Assembly: GCA_963819785.1 (NCBI GenBank)
Contig: CAWFXW010000022.1
Location: 291,953-355,952, forward strand
Source: Palsa-504 sp963819785
Lineage (GTDB): Bacteria; Actinomycetota; Actinomycetes; Streptosporangiales; Streptosporangiaceae
DNA: 64,000 bases
Direction of reading: 5' to 3'
Every line of letters begins with the position of its first letter. The first letter of the stretch is position 1. The notes below the pieces were generated by a model, which searched no databases, was not told the origin of the DNA, and saw only the letters and a program-made list of their open reading frames with translations. Shown piece after piece: positions 25,628-33,205 of this stretch. Made by a program: the position numbers and the translations under genes.

Positions 25628-25707
25628 TGTGATCGCGACGTGGGGACGCCAGCCGCGGGGCCAGAGTCGAACCGCCGCTTCACCTCCCGATAAATGTCAG
25701 TGCTCAT
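25624..25707 (-). CDS. 27-residue leader-like ORF overlapping the ruvB start
   Basis: An ATG at 25707 opens a 27-codon frame (MSTDIYREVKRRFD...) that ends at TGA 25626-25624, overlapping the ruvB ATG as ATGA. It lies wholly in the left end of the inserted tnpB element, antisense to tnpB. It has no recognisable family. The stop-start overlap would allow translational coupling to ruvB, but expression is unproven. Confidence 0.3.
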   Translation of the reverse strand: MSTDIYREVKRRFDSGPAAGVPTSRSQ

Positions 25708-25722
25708 CGATACTATGTTCGC

Positions 25723-26928
25723 ATGCCTCGGTACCGACTGATTCCCACACCGACCCAGGAAGCGGTGCTGCGAGACCATTGCGGCCATGCTCGATACGTA
25801 TGGAACCTGGCCGTTGAGCAGCACAAGCATTGGCGCCCAGGCCGGGCCAGCGCCCCCGACTACCTGGAGCAGTGCCGACAGCTCACACAGGCACGTGCTG
25901 AGCATTCGTGGCTGGCGTCGGGCTCGCAGACGGTCCAGCAGCAGGCCCTCCGAGACTTCGCCCAAGCCATGGCCGCTTTCTTTAACCCACGCAACCCAGC
26001 CCGAAGACCGTCGTGGCGCAAAGCCGGGCGCCGCGAGGGGTTCCGGATCGTGGGGCGGCGCGGACGGCAATGGGATGTACGGCGGCTGAGTCGGAAGACC
26101 GGCGAGGTGTGGGTACCGAAGGCCGGCTGGGTGCGGTTCCGCTGGTCCCGGCCGGTGCCGCCGGAAGTGAAATCGTACCGGGTGACGCTGGACCGGGCTG
26201 GGCGCTGGCATTTGGCCTTTGCCGTCATTCCCGATCCGATCCCGGCACCGGGTACCGGCGAGGTCGTAGGCATCGACCGCGGCGTTGTGGTATCCGCGGC
26301 GTTGTCGACCGGGGAGCTGCTGCATGTGCCGGGCCTGACCGCGCCAGAGCGGAAGAGGCTGAGGCGTCTGGAGCGGCAGCTGACCAGGGCGCGACGCGGC
26401 TCTAACCGCCGTGCGAGGGTGAGACATGCGATCGCCCGGGTGCGGGCCCGGGAGACAGACCGGCGCAAGGACTGGGCTGAGAAGGCCAGCACCAATATCG
26501 CCCGCAAGTTCGACCTGATCCGGGTTGAGAACCTGCAGATTCAGAACATGACGCGGGCTGCGAAAGGTACGACGGGAAAACCAGGGCGGAATGTTCGTGG
26601 CAAGGCCCAGTTGAACGGGGCGATCCTGCGGTCTGGGTGGGGCCTGCTTGCCTACCGTCTGGAGGAGAAAGCTCCGGGCCGGGTCGAAAAGATCAACCCC
26701 GCGTTTACCAGCCAGCGCTGCTCGGCGTGCAGGCAGGTGGACCCGAAGTCGCGCGAGAGCCAAGCCGCCTTCCGGTGCACCGCCTGCGAATATGCCTGCC
26801 ATGCTGACGTGAACGCGGCCCAGAACATCGCGGCGGGGCACGCCGTGAATGCGCGGGGAGGCGACGGGGAAGCCCAGCCCATGAACCGCGAACCTCACCT
26901 GCTTGCCTCCTTAACCGGGCGTGAGTAG
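25723..26928 (+). CDS. tnpB: TnpB, RNA-guided transposon-associated nuclease (OrfB)
   Basis: This 401-residue TnpB has an intact RuvC-like site: Asp185 in VVGIDRG, Glu269 in LIRVENL and Asp362 in HADVNAAQN. A complete zinc ribbon is present (Cys333/Cys336 and Cys352/Cys355). The N-terminal MPRYRLIPTPTQEAVL and YVWNLAVEQH helix belong to the HTH_OrfB region. Characterised TnpBs use an omega RNA from the element's right end to cut target DNA next to a short TAM and thereby help the element persist. It lies antisense to the ruv genes. All key residues are kept, so an active protein is plausible. Confidence 0.93.
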   Translation: MPRYRLIPTPTQEAVLRDHCGHARYVWNLAVEQHKHWRPGRASAPDYLEQCRQLTQARAEHSWLASGSQTVQQQALRDFAQAMAAFFNPRNPARRPSWRKAGRREGFRIVGRRGRQWDVRRLSRKTGEVWVPKAGWVRFRWSRPVPPEVKSYRVTLDRAGRWHLAFAVIPDPIPAPGTGEVVGIDRGVVVSAALSTGELLHVPGLTAPERKRLRRLERQLTRARRGSNRRARVRHAIARVRARETDRRKDWAEKASTNIARKFDLIRVENLQIQNMTRAAKGTTGKPGRNVRGKAQLNGAILRSGWGLLAYRLEEKAPGRVEKINPAFTSQRCSACRQVDPKSRESQAAFRCTACEYACHADVNAAQNIAAGHAVNARGGDGEAQPMNREPHLLASLTGRE

Positions 26929-26964
26929 ATGGAATCCCCCGTCGCGGGCGGGGGAGGATGTCAA
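26929..26964 (+). ncRNA. predicted 3' scaffold of the TnpB omega RNA / element right end
   Basis: In IS200/IS605 elements the guide RNA scaffold spans the tnpB 3' end and the right end, and the guide is the flanking DNA. Here the hairpin at 26936-26954 and AGGATGTCAA fit the scaffold end. The 5' limit inside tnpB cannot be set from sequence alone. The guide would begin at 26965. Confidence 0.5.
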
Positions 26965-27590
26965 TGCTTGGAGAGTTTACGCAGCGCGGCGCGCAGGACG
27001 ACGGCGACGTCGACGGGCTCGCCGTTGGCCGCGTCGATGGTGCCGTCCTCCTCAAGCGCCGCGATCGCCTGGTCGGCGTCACGGGCGGCCCAGCCCAGGT
27101 TGACCAGCCCGGACTGCACCTGATCCCGCCACTGGGCGGCTCGCTGCGGCCGGGCGCCGGGCAGGCCGCCCGTGCCGCCGCTTTCGCCTGGCGGCCCGAG
27201 CCGGTCCCGCAACTCGAGCACGATCCGTTCGGCTCCCTTCCTACCGATGCCCGGAACCATGGTCAGCGCGCCCAGGTCCTCGGTCGAGACGGCGCGTCGC
27301 AGCGCGTCGGGTGAGTGCACAGCCAGCATGGCCAGCGCCAGCCGCGGGCCGACGCCGCTGGCCGTCTGCAGCAACTCGAAGACGTTCCGCTCGTCGTCGG
27401 AGGCGAAGCCGTACAGGGTCAGTGAGTCTTCCCTGACCACCAGGGACGTGGCGACCTGGGCGGCCTCGCCCGGTCTGAGCGTGGCCAGGGTCCCCGGCGT
27501 GCACTGCACCCGCATCCCGACGCCGCCGACCTCGATGACGGCGCCGTCCGGGGACACCGCGGCGACCGTGCCGCGCAGATGAGCGATCAC
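26961..27590 (-). CDS. ruvA: Holliday junction DNA-binding subunit RuvA
   Basis: A 209-residue protein with the RuvA OB-fold N-terminus (MIAHLRGTVAAVSPDGAVIE). Two helix-hairpin-helix motifs follow (LLQTASGVGPRLALAML, MVPGIGRKGAERIVLELRD) and then the C-terminal RuvB-binding three-helix domain (QVQSGLVNLGWAARDADQAI). It tetramerises on four-way junctions and loads RuvB. Its present stop codon falls inside the terminal TCAA of the tnpB element, so the last residue(s) were altered by the insertion. The family's C-terminal domain is otherwise complete. Confidence 0.97.
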   Translation of the reverse strand: MIAHLRGTVAAVSPDGAVIEVGGVGMRVQCTPGTLATLRPGEAAQVATSLVVREDSLTLYGFASDDERNVFELLQTASGVGPRLALAMLAVHSPDALRRAVSTEDLGALTMVPGIGRKGAERIVLELRDRLGPPGESGGTGGLPGARPQRAAQWRDQVQSGLVNLGWAARDADQAIAALEEDGTIDAANGEPVDVAVVLRAALRKLSKH

Positions 27591-27593
27591 GAG

Positions 27594-28190
27594 CTACCTC
27601 CTCAGGCCGGCCGCGAACGGGACGCCGGTCGTCATCGGGGCGGTGTTCATCGGGGAACTGCCGCGCCAGACATGGCAGATGGCCAGCGCGAGCGCGTCGG
27701 CCGCGTCGGCGGGGCGAGGCGGGTCGGTGATCCGCAGCAGCTTGGTCACCATCGTGGTTACCTGCTCCTTGCTGGCCCGGCCGTTGCCGGTCACGGCCGC
27801 CTTGACCTCGCTGGGGGTGTGGGTGGCGACCGGCAGCCCGCGGCGCGCGGCGCACACGATCGCGACCGCGCCGGCCTGGGCGGTGCCCATCACGGTCCGC
27901 ACGTTCTGCTGGCTGAAGACGCGCTCGACGGCCACCGCGTCGGGCTGGCACGCGTCCAGCCACTGCTCGATCTCGGTCTCGATGGCCAGCAGCCGGACCG
28001 CGATGTCGTCGGTGGCCGAGGTCCTGATCACCCCGACCCGGACCAGGCTGAGCGCCCGGCCCGGTGCCCCGTCCACCACGCCGACGCCGCACCTGGTCAG
28101 CCCGGGGTCGACGCCGAGCACCCGGACGGGGTGCCGCGCATAGGTCAGGCCCACGAAATGCTCCATCCGGCGCGCGAATTCCACGAACAT
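27594..28190 (-). CDS. ruvC: Holliday junction endonuclease RuvC
   Basis: An RNase H-fold resolvase with the acidic residues in place: Asp in VLGVDPGLTRCG, Glu in VAVERVFSQQNV, and the C-terminal pair in PADAADALALAICH. It also has HTPSEVKAAVTGNGRASKEQ. The drawn start gives 198 residues with an N-terminal extension absent from most orthologues. A GTG at 28121 (MLGVDPG) is the alternative, giving 175 residues. It is the first gene of ruvC-ruvA-(tnpB)-ruvB, three bases before ruvA. Confidence 0.95.
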   Translation of the reverse strand: MFVEFARRMEHFVGLTYARHPVRVLGVDPGLTRCGVGVVDGAPGRALSLVRVGVIRTSATDDIAVRLLAIETEIEQWLDACQPDAVAVERVFSQQNVRTVMGTAQAGAVAIVCAARRGLPVATHTPSEVKAAVTGNGRASKEQVTTMVTKLLRITDPPRPADAADALALAICHVWRGSSPMNTAPMTTGVPFAAGLRR

Positions 28191-28261
28191 CTGTTCGTGA
28201 CGAACCTACCGGGGCGCGGCGCTCCGGTCGCGCACCGGGACCGCGTGTTGCGGAATTGCCG

Positions 28262-29059
28262 TCAGAAGGAATCGAGCATGTAGGCGGTCCCGGCGAACGC
28301 CGCGTCCAGGACCGCGTCGGCCGCGGGCGAGCCGCCGGTGGCCGATACGGCGGCGGGGAAGCCGCGCGCGGCGATGGCGGCCTGGGCGTCGACCACCCGG
28401 AGCATCCACATCGAGCGGCGGTGCACCTGCGCGTCGCGCTCGCGGGTCAGCAGCCAGAACGCGGCGGACGGGCTCAGGCACGCGTACACCTGGTCCGCGA
28501 TCGACGCGTGCGAGCCGATGTGGGACCAGAACGCACGCTGGGTCGACGCGGAGACCGCCTCAGCGCCGTCGACGAACAGGGCGTGATTCCCGTGGTGCCA
28601 CCCGTAGACCAGGAAGCCGTCGTCGCAAAGATAGGCGTAAACGTCCGGACCGGCCAGTTCCCAGCCGAACGACCGGTACAGCGGCATCGTCGCCGGGTAG
28701 AGCACCGACAACGGGTAACCGCGAGCCGCCACGTCGGCCAGCACGGCGGCCATCAGCCGCCGGGCGATGCCCCGGCCCCGGTCCTCGGGCGCCACTCGGA
28801 CGCTGGCCACGCCGGCCATCGGCACGGCCCGGCCGGACCACCACTGCCGCATGTCGTGGAAGACGGCCGCCCCGACCGGCCGGTCGCCGTCGAAAGCGCC
28901 GAGGGACCGGCCCGCGGCGACCTGGTCTGCGATCGCCTGCCGTCGCTCGTCACGCCCTCGCGGGCCGAAGGACCGGACGGCCAGGTCGACTTGCGCGTCC
29001 AGGTCGTCGTCGGGACGGAGCGGACGGATCAGGACGGGGTGATCAGCGCCGGGTGTCAG
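28262..29059 (-). CDS. Eis-like GNAT acetyltransferase, shortened C-terminus, no standard start
   Basis: The conserved frame reads LIRPLRPDDDLDAQVDLAVR, then FHDMRQWWSG, VRVAPEDRGRGIARRLMAAV (acetyl-CoA loop) and YPATMPLYRSFGWELAG, as in Eis-type proteins. Homology extends ~65 residues upstream of the first ATG (28852), yet no ATG, GTG or TTG exists before it. A CTG at 29059 overlapping the yebC stop is the only candidate upstream start I find. The C-terminus jumps from the beginning of the sterol-carrier-like domain (AAIAARGFPAAV) to a family-like last segment (LDAAFAGTAYMLDSF), so about 100 residues seem missing. Function may be lost. Confidence 0.6.
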   Translation of the reverse strand: MTPGADHPVLIRPLRPDDDLDAQVDLAVRSFGPRGRDERRQAIADQVAAGRSLGAFDGDRPVGAAVFHDMRQWWSGRAVPMAGVASVRVAPEDRGRGIARRLMAAVLADVAARGYPLSVLYPATMPLYRSFGWELAGPDVYAYLCDDGFLVYGWHHGNHALFVDGAEAVSASTQRAFWSHIGSHASIADQVYACLSPSAAFWLLTRERDAQVHRRSMWMLRVVDAQAAIAARGFPAAVSATGGSPAADAVLDAAFAGTAYMLDSF

Positions 29060-29822
29060 TCGAGCTTCTCCATGATCTCGTCGGAGACTGAGTAATTGGC
29101 GTACACGTCCTGCACGTCGTCTGAGTCCTCGAGCGCCTCGATCAGCCGGAAAACCCGCCTGGCCTGGTCCTCGTCGAGGTCGATCTCGACGCTGGGCAGG
29201 AAGGCCACGTCCGCCGAGTCGTAGTCGATGCCGGCGTCCTGGAGGGCGGTGCGCGTCGTCACCAGGTCGGCCGGCTCGGACACGACCTCGAAGGACTCGC
29301 CGAGGTCGTTGACTTCCTCGGCACCCGCGTCGAGCACGGCCGCCAGCACGTCGTCCTCGGTCACCCCACCCACCTCCCCTCCCCCCTCTTGTCGACGACG
29401 ATGACCCCCTTGCGGTGGAACAGGTACGACACCGAGCCGGGGTCGGCCATCGAGCCGCCGTTGCGGCTGAACGCGACGCGCACGTCCGAGGCGGCCCGGT
29501 TCCGGTTGTCGGTCAGGCACTCCACAAGCACCGCGACCCCCCCGGGGGCGTAGCCCTCATAGGTGATGTTCTCGTACTGGGCGCCGCCGGCCTCGGCGCC
29601 GCTGCCCCGGCGCACGGCGCGGTCGATGTTGTCGTTCGGGACCGAGCTCTTCTTTGCCTTCTGGATGGCGTCGTACAGCGTCGGGTTCCCGGCCGGATCT
29701 GCGCCGCCGGTGCGCGCGGCGACCTCGACATTCTTGATCAGCTTGGCGAACAGCTTGCCGCGCTTAGCGTCGACCACCGCCTTCTTGTGCTTGGTGGTGG
29801 CCCACTTGGAGTGGCCGCTCAT
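29056..29822 (-). CDS. yebC: YebC/TACO1 family regulator, interrupted by a frameshift
   Basis: The first 153 codons give MSGHSKWATTKHKKAVVDAK through SVSYLFHRKGVIVVDK, the standard YebC N-terminal and middle domains. The frame then hits a G-rich tract and stops at 29361. The C-terminal domain (VTEDDVLAAVLDAGAEEVND to VSDEIMEKLD) continues in another frame to 29056. YebC/TACO1 proteins aid translation of proline-rich stretches or act as regulators. Its ATG overlaps the pdxT stop (ATGA). Either the tract is a real disruption, a sequencing error in a G-run, or a site of frameshifting. Confidence 0.85.
29362..29390 (+). repeat. dispersed C-rich element, copy 3 (breaks yebC frame)
   Basis: The + strand reads CACCCCACCCACCTCCCC then TCCCCCCTCTT. 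Relative to the usual K-x-G-V/L-T-E-D junction of YebC, about 23 extra bases separate the Lys codon from GTGACCGAG. That number is not a multiple of three. Confidence 0.55.
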
Positions 29823-30463
29823 GTGTTGTCCTTCACGATGTCTACGAATAGCTCATGGATACGCCGGTCGGGGGTCAGCTCAGGGTGGAAGGCCGTGGCC
29901 AGCAGTTGCCCCTGCCGCACCGCGACGATCCTACCGGTGCGCTGGTCGGTACCCAGGACAGCGACGTCCTCGCCATTCTGCTCCACCCAGGGCGCCCGGA
30001 TAAAGACCGCCCGCAGCGGCCGTGTGCCCAGGCCGGCCCGCGGCGCAGCCGCCGAGTCAGCCCGCGGCGCAGCCGCCAAGTCAAAGAGCGTGATGTCGGT
30101 CTCGAACGAGTCGACCTGGCGGCCGAACGCGTTCCGGCGCACGGTCATGTCGATCCCGCCGTAGGTCAGCTGACCGGCCACGCCGTCGGCGAGCCGGTCG
30201 GCCAGCATGATCATCCCGGCACAGGACCCGAACGCGGGCAGGCCGGACGCGATCAGCTTGCGCAGCGGCTCGAGCATGTCGAACGCGACGGACAGCCGCC
30301 ACAAGGTGGTCGACTCCCCGCCCGGGATGACCAAGCCGTCGAGTTGATGGAGTTCCTCGGGCCGTCGTACCGGCACCGCCCGGGCGCCGACGTCCTCGAG
30401 CGCGCGCAGGTGCTCGGGCACGTCGCCTTGCAAGGCGAGCACTCCGATAACCCGTGCCGTCAT
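29819..30463 (-). CDS. pdxT: pyridoxal 5'-phosphate synthase glutaminase subunit PdxT
   Basis: A 214-residue class I glutamine amidotransferase that feeds ammonia to PdxS. VIGVLALQGDVPEHLRAL, LVIPGGESTTLWRL, the nucleophile Cys in FGSCAGMIML and the catalytic His-Glu near TAFHPELTPD are all present. The ATG at 30463 is preferred because GGAGGGG precedes it; a GTG 21 bases upstream is less likely. It lies between pdxS and yebC, the order found in M. tuberculosis. Confidence 0.95.
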   Translation of the reverse strand: MTARVIGVLALQGDVPEHLRALEDVGARAVPVRRPEELHQLDGLVIPGGESTTLWRLSVAFDMLEPLRKLIASGLPAFGSCAGMIMLADRLADGVAGQLTYGGIDMTVRRNAFGRQVDSFETDITLFDLAAAPRADSAAAPRAGLGTRPLRAVFIRAPWVEQNGEDVAVLGTDQRTGRIVAVRQGQLLATAFHPELTPDRRIHELFVDIVKDNT

Positions 30464-30551
30464 CACCCCTCCAGACGTAACCACGGTAAAACGCCGAAAC
30501 CGCCGCTGTTCTTCCCGTTTTACCGGGGTGCGGCGGGGCGGGGCGGAGCGA

Positions 30552-31466
30552 TTACCAGCCGCGGCCTGCGTAGTGCTGTTCGGGCGGGAGGGTGTCCAGG
30601 TTGATGCCGACCATGGCCTCGCCCAGGCCGCGGGAGACCTTGGCCACCACGTCCGGGTCGTCGTGGAACGTGGTCGCCTTCACGATCGCGGCGGCGCGCT
30701 TGGCCGGGTCGCCGGACTTGAAGATGCCCGAGCCGACGAACACGCCCTCGGCGCCGAGCTGCATCATCAGCGCGGCGTCGGCGGGGGTCGCGATGCCACC
30801 CGCGGTGAACAGCACGACCGGCAGCCGGCCCGCCCGGGCCGCCTCGGCCACCAGCTCGTACGGCGCGCCGAGTTCCTTGGCCGCGGTGAACAGCTCCTCG
30901 CCGGGCAAGCCGGACAGGCGGGCGATCTCGGACCGGATGGACCGCATGTGCCGGGTCGCCTCGACCACGTTGCCCGTCCCGGCCTCCCCCTTGGAGCGGA
31001 TCATCGCCGCGCCCTCGGCGATCCGGCGCAGCGCCTCGCCCAGGTTCGTGGCACCGCACACGAACGGCACGGTGAACTTCCGCTTGTCGACGTGGTGGGC
31101 CTCGTCGGCCGGGGTGAGCACCTCGGACTCGTCGATGTAGTCGACCCCGATGGCCTGCAGGACCTGCGCCTCGGCGAAGTGCCCGATCCGGCACTTGGCC
31201 ATGACCGGGATGGACACCGCGGCGATGATGCCGTCGATCATGTCCGGGTCACTCATCCGGGCCACGCCGCCCTGGACGCGGATGTCGGCGGGCACACGCT
31301 CAAGCGCCATCACCGCGACCGCGCCGGCATCCTCGGCGATCTTGGCCTGGTCGGGCGTGACCACGTCCATGATCACGCCGCCCTTGAGCATCTCCGCCAT
31401 GCCGCGCTTCACCCGTGTGGTCCCGGTGGCCGACTCAGTGGTGCTATCACCGTTGACAGTGGACAC
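30552..31466 (-). CDS. pdxS: pyridoxal 5'-phosphate synthase subunit PdxS
   Basis: A 304-residue TIM-barrel enzyme making PLP from ribose 5-phosphate, glyceraldehyde 3-phosphate and ammonia. Signature segments are KRGMAEMLKGGVIMDVVTPD, CRIGHFAEAQVLQAIGVDYI and TAGGIATPADAALMMQLGAE. It starts from the GTG/ATG region MSTVNGDSTTES, with a short variable N-terminus, and ends HYAGRGW as in orthologues. Its partner pdxT lies just downstream. Confidence 0.96.
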   Translation of the reverse strand: MSTVNGDSTTESATGTTRVKRGMAEMLKGGVIMDVVTPDQAKIAEDAGAVAVMALERVPADIRVQGGVARMSDPDMIDGIIAAVSIPVMAKCRIGHFAEAQVLQAIGVDYIDESEVLTPADEAHHVDKRKFTVPFVCGATNLGEALRRIAEGAAMIRSKGEAGTGNVVEATRHMRSIRSEIARLSGLPGEELFTAAKELGAPYELVAEAARAGRLPVVLFTAGGIATPADAALMMQLGAEGVFVGSGIFKSGDPAKRAAAIVKATTFHDDPDVVAKVSRGLGEAMVGINLDTLPPEQHYAGRGW

Positions 31467-31496
31467 TCGAACCTCGCTTGATCAATCAGGACTGCT

Positions 31497-32060
31497 TCAC
31501 ACCATCGTATGACCAGCCGAGCCCATCGAGGCGCCGGGCTTGTCGCCGATGAGCGAGTCGTCCATCTCGAAGAACACCGGGGCGTGGGCGTGGCCGGACA
31601 GGCGCAGCACGCGGGCCAGCGGCCGGTGCCGCGCGTCGCGGGTCACCGCGACCAGGTCGTTGTAGAACTTGCGGGCCACGAACACCTGGTACGCCGTCTC
31701 CTCGACCTCGGCGAGCAGTTCGTCGGCGCCATCCTTGCCGCTCAGCGAGGCGCGGAAGTCCGGCTGGCTGAAGGCGGCCTGCAGGGCCCGGGTCAGGTCG
31801 CTCTCGGCTAGGTCCCGGGGCCGGTCGCCGGCGCGAGTGCCATAGACGGCTCCGGCCAGGAGCAGGCTGGTGGCCGGGTCGAGCAACCCGGAGCTGGCCA
31901 GTTCCTGGGCCACCGAACTGCGCCGCAGCAGGGTCACGTCGAGCGCGGCCCGCGCCATCTCGACCCGCGCGTGCAGCCGGTCGATCCGCCCGGCGCGCCA
32001 GGACACGTACACGCCGACGAACAAAGCGCCCGCGATGATCAGGATGATGTCGGCGATCAC
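31497..32060 (-). CDS. conserved actinobacterial membrane protein (LemA-like helical body)
   Basis: A 187-residue protein with one N-terminal membrane helix (IADIILIIAGALFVGVYVSW). A helical cytoplasmic part follows (GRIDRLHARVEMARAALDVTLLRR, VARKFYNDLVAVTRDARHRP) whose spacing recalls LemA. It overlaps pimA by four bases and sits between pimA and pdxS, where M. tuberculosis also has a small conserved gene. No catalytic motif is visible. Any role in PI-mannoside synthesis is only positional. Confidence 0.6.
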   Translation of the reverse strand: MIADIILIIAGALFVGVYVSWRAGRIDRLHARVEMARAALDVTLLRRSSVAQELASSGLLDPATSLLLAGAVYGTRAGDRPRDLAESDLTRALQAAFSQPDFRASLSGKDGADELLAEVEETAYQVFVARKFYNDLVAVTRDARHRPLARVLRLSGHAHAPVFFEMDDSLIGDKPGASMGSAGHTMV

Positions 32061-33205
32061 GGGAAGTCTCCGGTGTCCTGGGCCACGGCCACGCGGGTGC
32101 GGCCGAGCATGACGGTCTCGTAGACGCGGATCACGTCGCGGGCCACCACCGACCAGTCGTACTGGGCGACGGCGGCCAGCGCGGCGGCCGACAGCTCGGC
32201 GCGGCGCGCCGGGTCGTCGAGCAGGCGCCCGGCCGCGCGGGCCAGGTCGGCGGCGTCCCCGACGGTGAACAACTCCCCCGCCTCGCCGCCGTCCAGCACC
32301 TGGCGGAACGCGTCGATGTCGCTGGCCACCACGGGCAGCCCGGCCGCCATCGCCTCGGCGGTGACGATGCCGAACGACTCGCCGCCGGTGTTGGGCGAGC
32401 AGAACACGTCAACCGAGTGCAGCACGCGGACCTTGTCGTCCTCGCTGACCTGCCCGAGCAGCACGACCCGGTCCCGCAGTTCCGCGGGCACCCGGTACAG
32501 CACCTCCTCGGTGTCCGCGGCCGGCCCGGCCACCAGCAGCCGCAGCCCGGGCCGCTGCGGGCCGAGGATCTCGAACGCCTTGAGCAGGACGCCCAGGCCC
32601 TTGCGCGGCTCGTCCAGCCGGCCGAGGAAGCCGATGGCACCGCCCGGCCCGGGCCAGCCGGGTAGCGGCTCGGCCTTGCGGTAGCGGCGGGTGGCCACGC
32701 CGTTCGGGATGACGACCGCGTCGCCGCCGATGTGCTCGACCACCGTGGTGCGGGCCGCCTCGGAGACCGCGATCCGGCCGTTGATCTTCTCCAGCCCGGT
32801 CCGGACGACCGGGTAGGTGAGCAGCAGGATGCGGGAGCGCGGGATGGCGGTGTGCACGGTGGCCACGATCGGCCCGGTGGCCACCCAGCAGGCCAGCAGG
32901 GACAGACTCGGGATGCCGGGTTCGTGGACGTGCAGCACGTCGAACCCGCCCTGGTTGATCCAGCGCCGGACCCGGCTCACCGACAGGAAGCCGAACGACA
33001 GCCGGGCCACGGATCCGTTGTAGGGCACGGGTACCGCCCGGCCGGCCGGCACCACGTAGGGGGGCAGCGGGGTGTCGTCGTCGGCCGCGGAGATGACCGA
33101 GACGTCGTGCCCCTCCTCGATCAGCGTCTCGGCCAGGTCCCTGATGTGCTGCTGGACGCCGCCCGGCACGTCCCAGGAGTACGGGCAGACCATTCCGATC
33201 TTCAT
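32057..33205 (-). CDS. pimA: phosphatidylinositol alpha-mannosyltransferase PimA
   Basis: A 382-residue GT4 glycosyltransferase with GT-B fold. The acceptor-side loop is VPGGVQQHIRDLAETL, with HEPGIPSLSLL in the N-terminal domain. The C-terminal donor domain has GFLGRLDEPRKGLGVLLKAF and SPNTGGESFGIVTAEAMAAG (EX7E motif). It should add the first mannose from GDP-mannose to phosphatidylinositol at the inner membrane face. It is flanked by the PIM acyltransferase and pgsA genes in the canonical actinobacterial order with four-base overlaps. Confidence 0.93.
   Translation of the reverse strand: MKIGMVCPYSWDVPGGVQQHIRDLAETLIEEGHDVSVISAADDDTPLPPYVVPAGRAVPVPYNGSVARLSFGFLSVSRVRRWINQGGFDVLHVHEPGIPSLSLLACWVATGPIVATVHTAIPRSRILLLTYPVVRTGLEKINGRIAVSEAARTTVVEHIGGDAVVIPNGVATRRYRKAEPLPGWPGPGGAIGFLGRLDEPRKGLGVLLKAFEILGPQRPGLRLLVAGPAADTEEVLYRVPAELRDRVVLLGQVSEDDKVRVLHSVDVFCSPNTGGESFGIVTAEAMAAGLPVVASDIDAFRQVLDGGEAGELFTVGDAADLARAAGRLLDDPARRAELSAAALAAVAQYDWSVVARDVIRVYETVMLGRTRVAVAQDTGDFP

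Larger units (their letters stand above)
25627..26964 (+). mobile_element. IS200/IS605-type element with tnpB only, inserted at ruvA/ruvB overlap
   Basis: The element is bounded by the ruvB start on the left and the ruvA 3' end on the right. The right end after the tnpB stop has a GC hairpin (CCCCCG at 26936-26941, CGGGGG at 26949-26954), then AGGATG and terminal TCAA (26961-26964), the cleavage tetranucleotide known for some IS605 elements. No tnpA is present, so mobilisation would need a transposase in trans. Removing the segment rejoins ruvA and ruvB in a typical short overlap. The exact left boundary is ambiguous by one T. Confidence 0.75.

Noticed and set aside
25624..26898. Long minus-strand frame antisense to tnpB
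   Set aside because: It is a shadow of tnpB; only its last 27 codons, next to ruvB, are worth noting.
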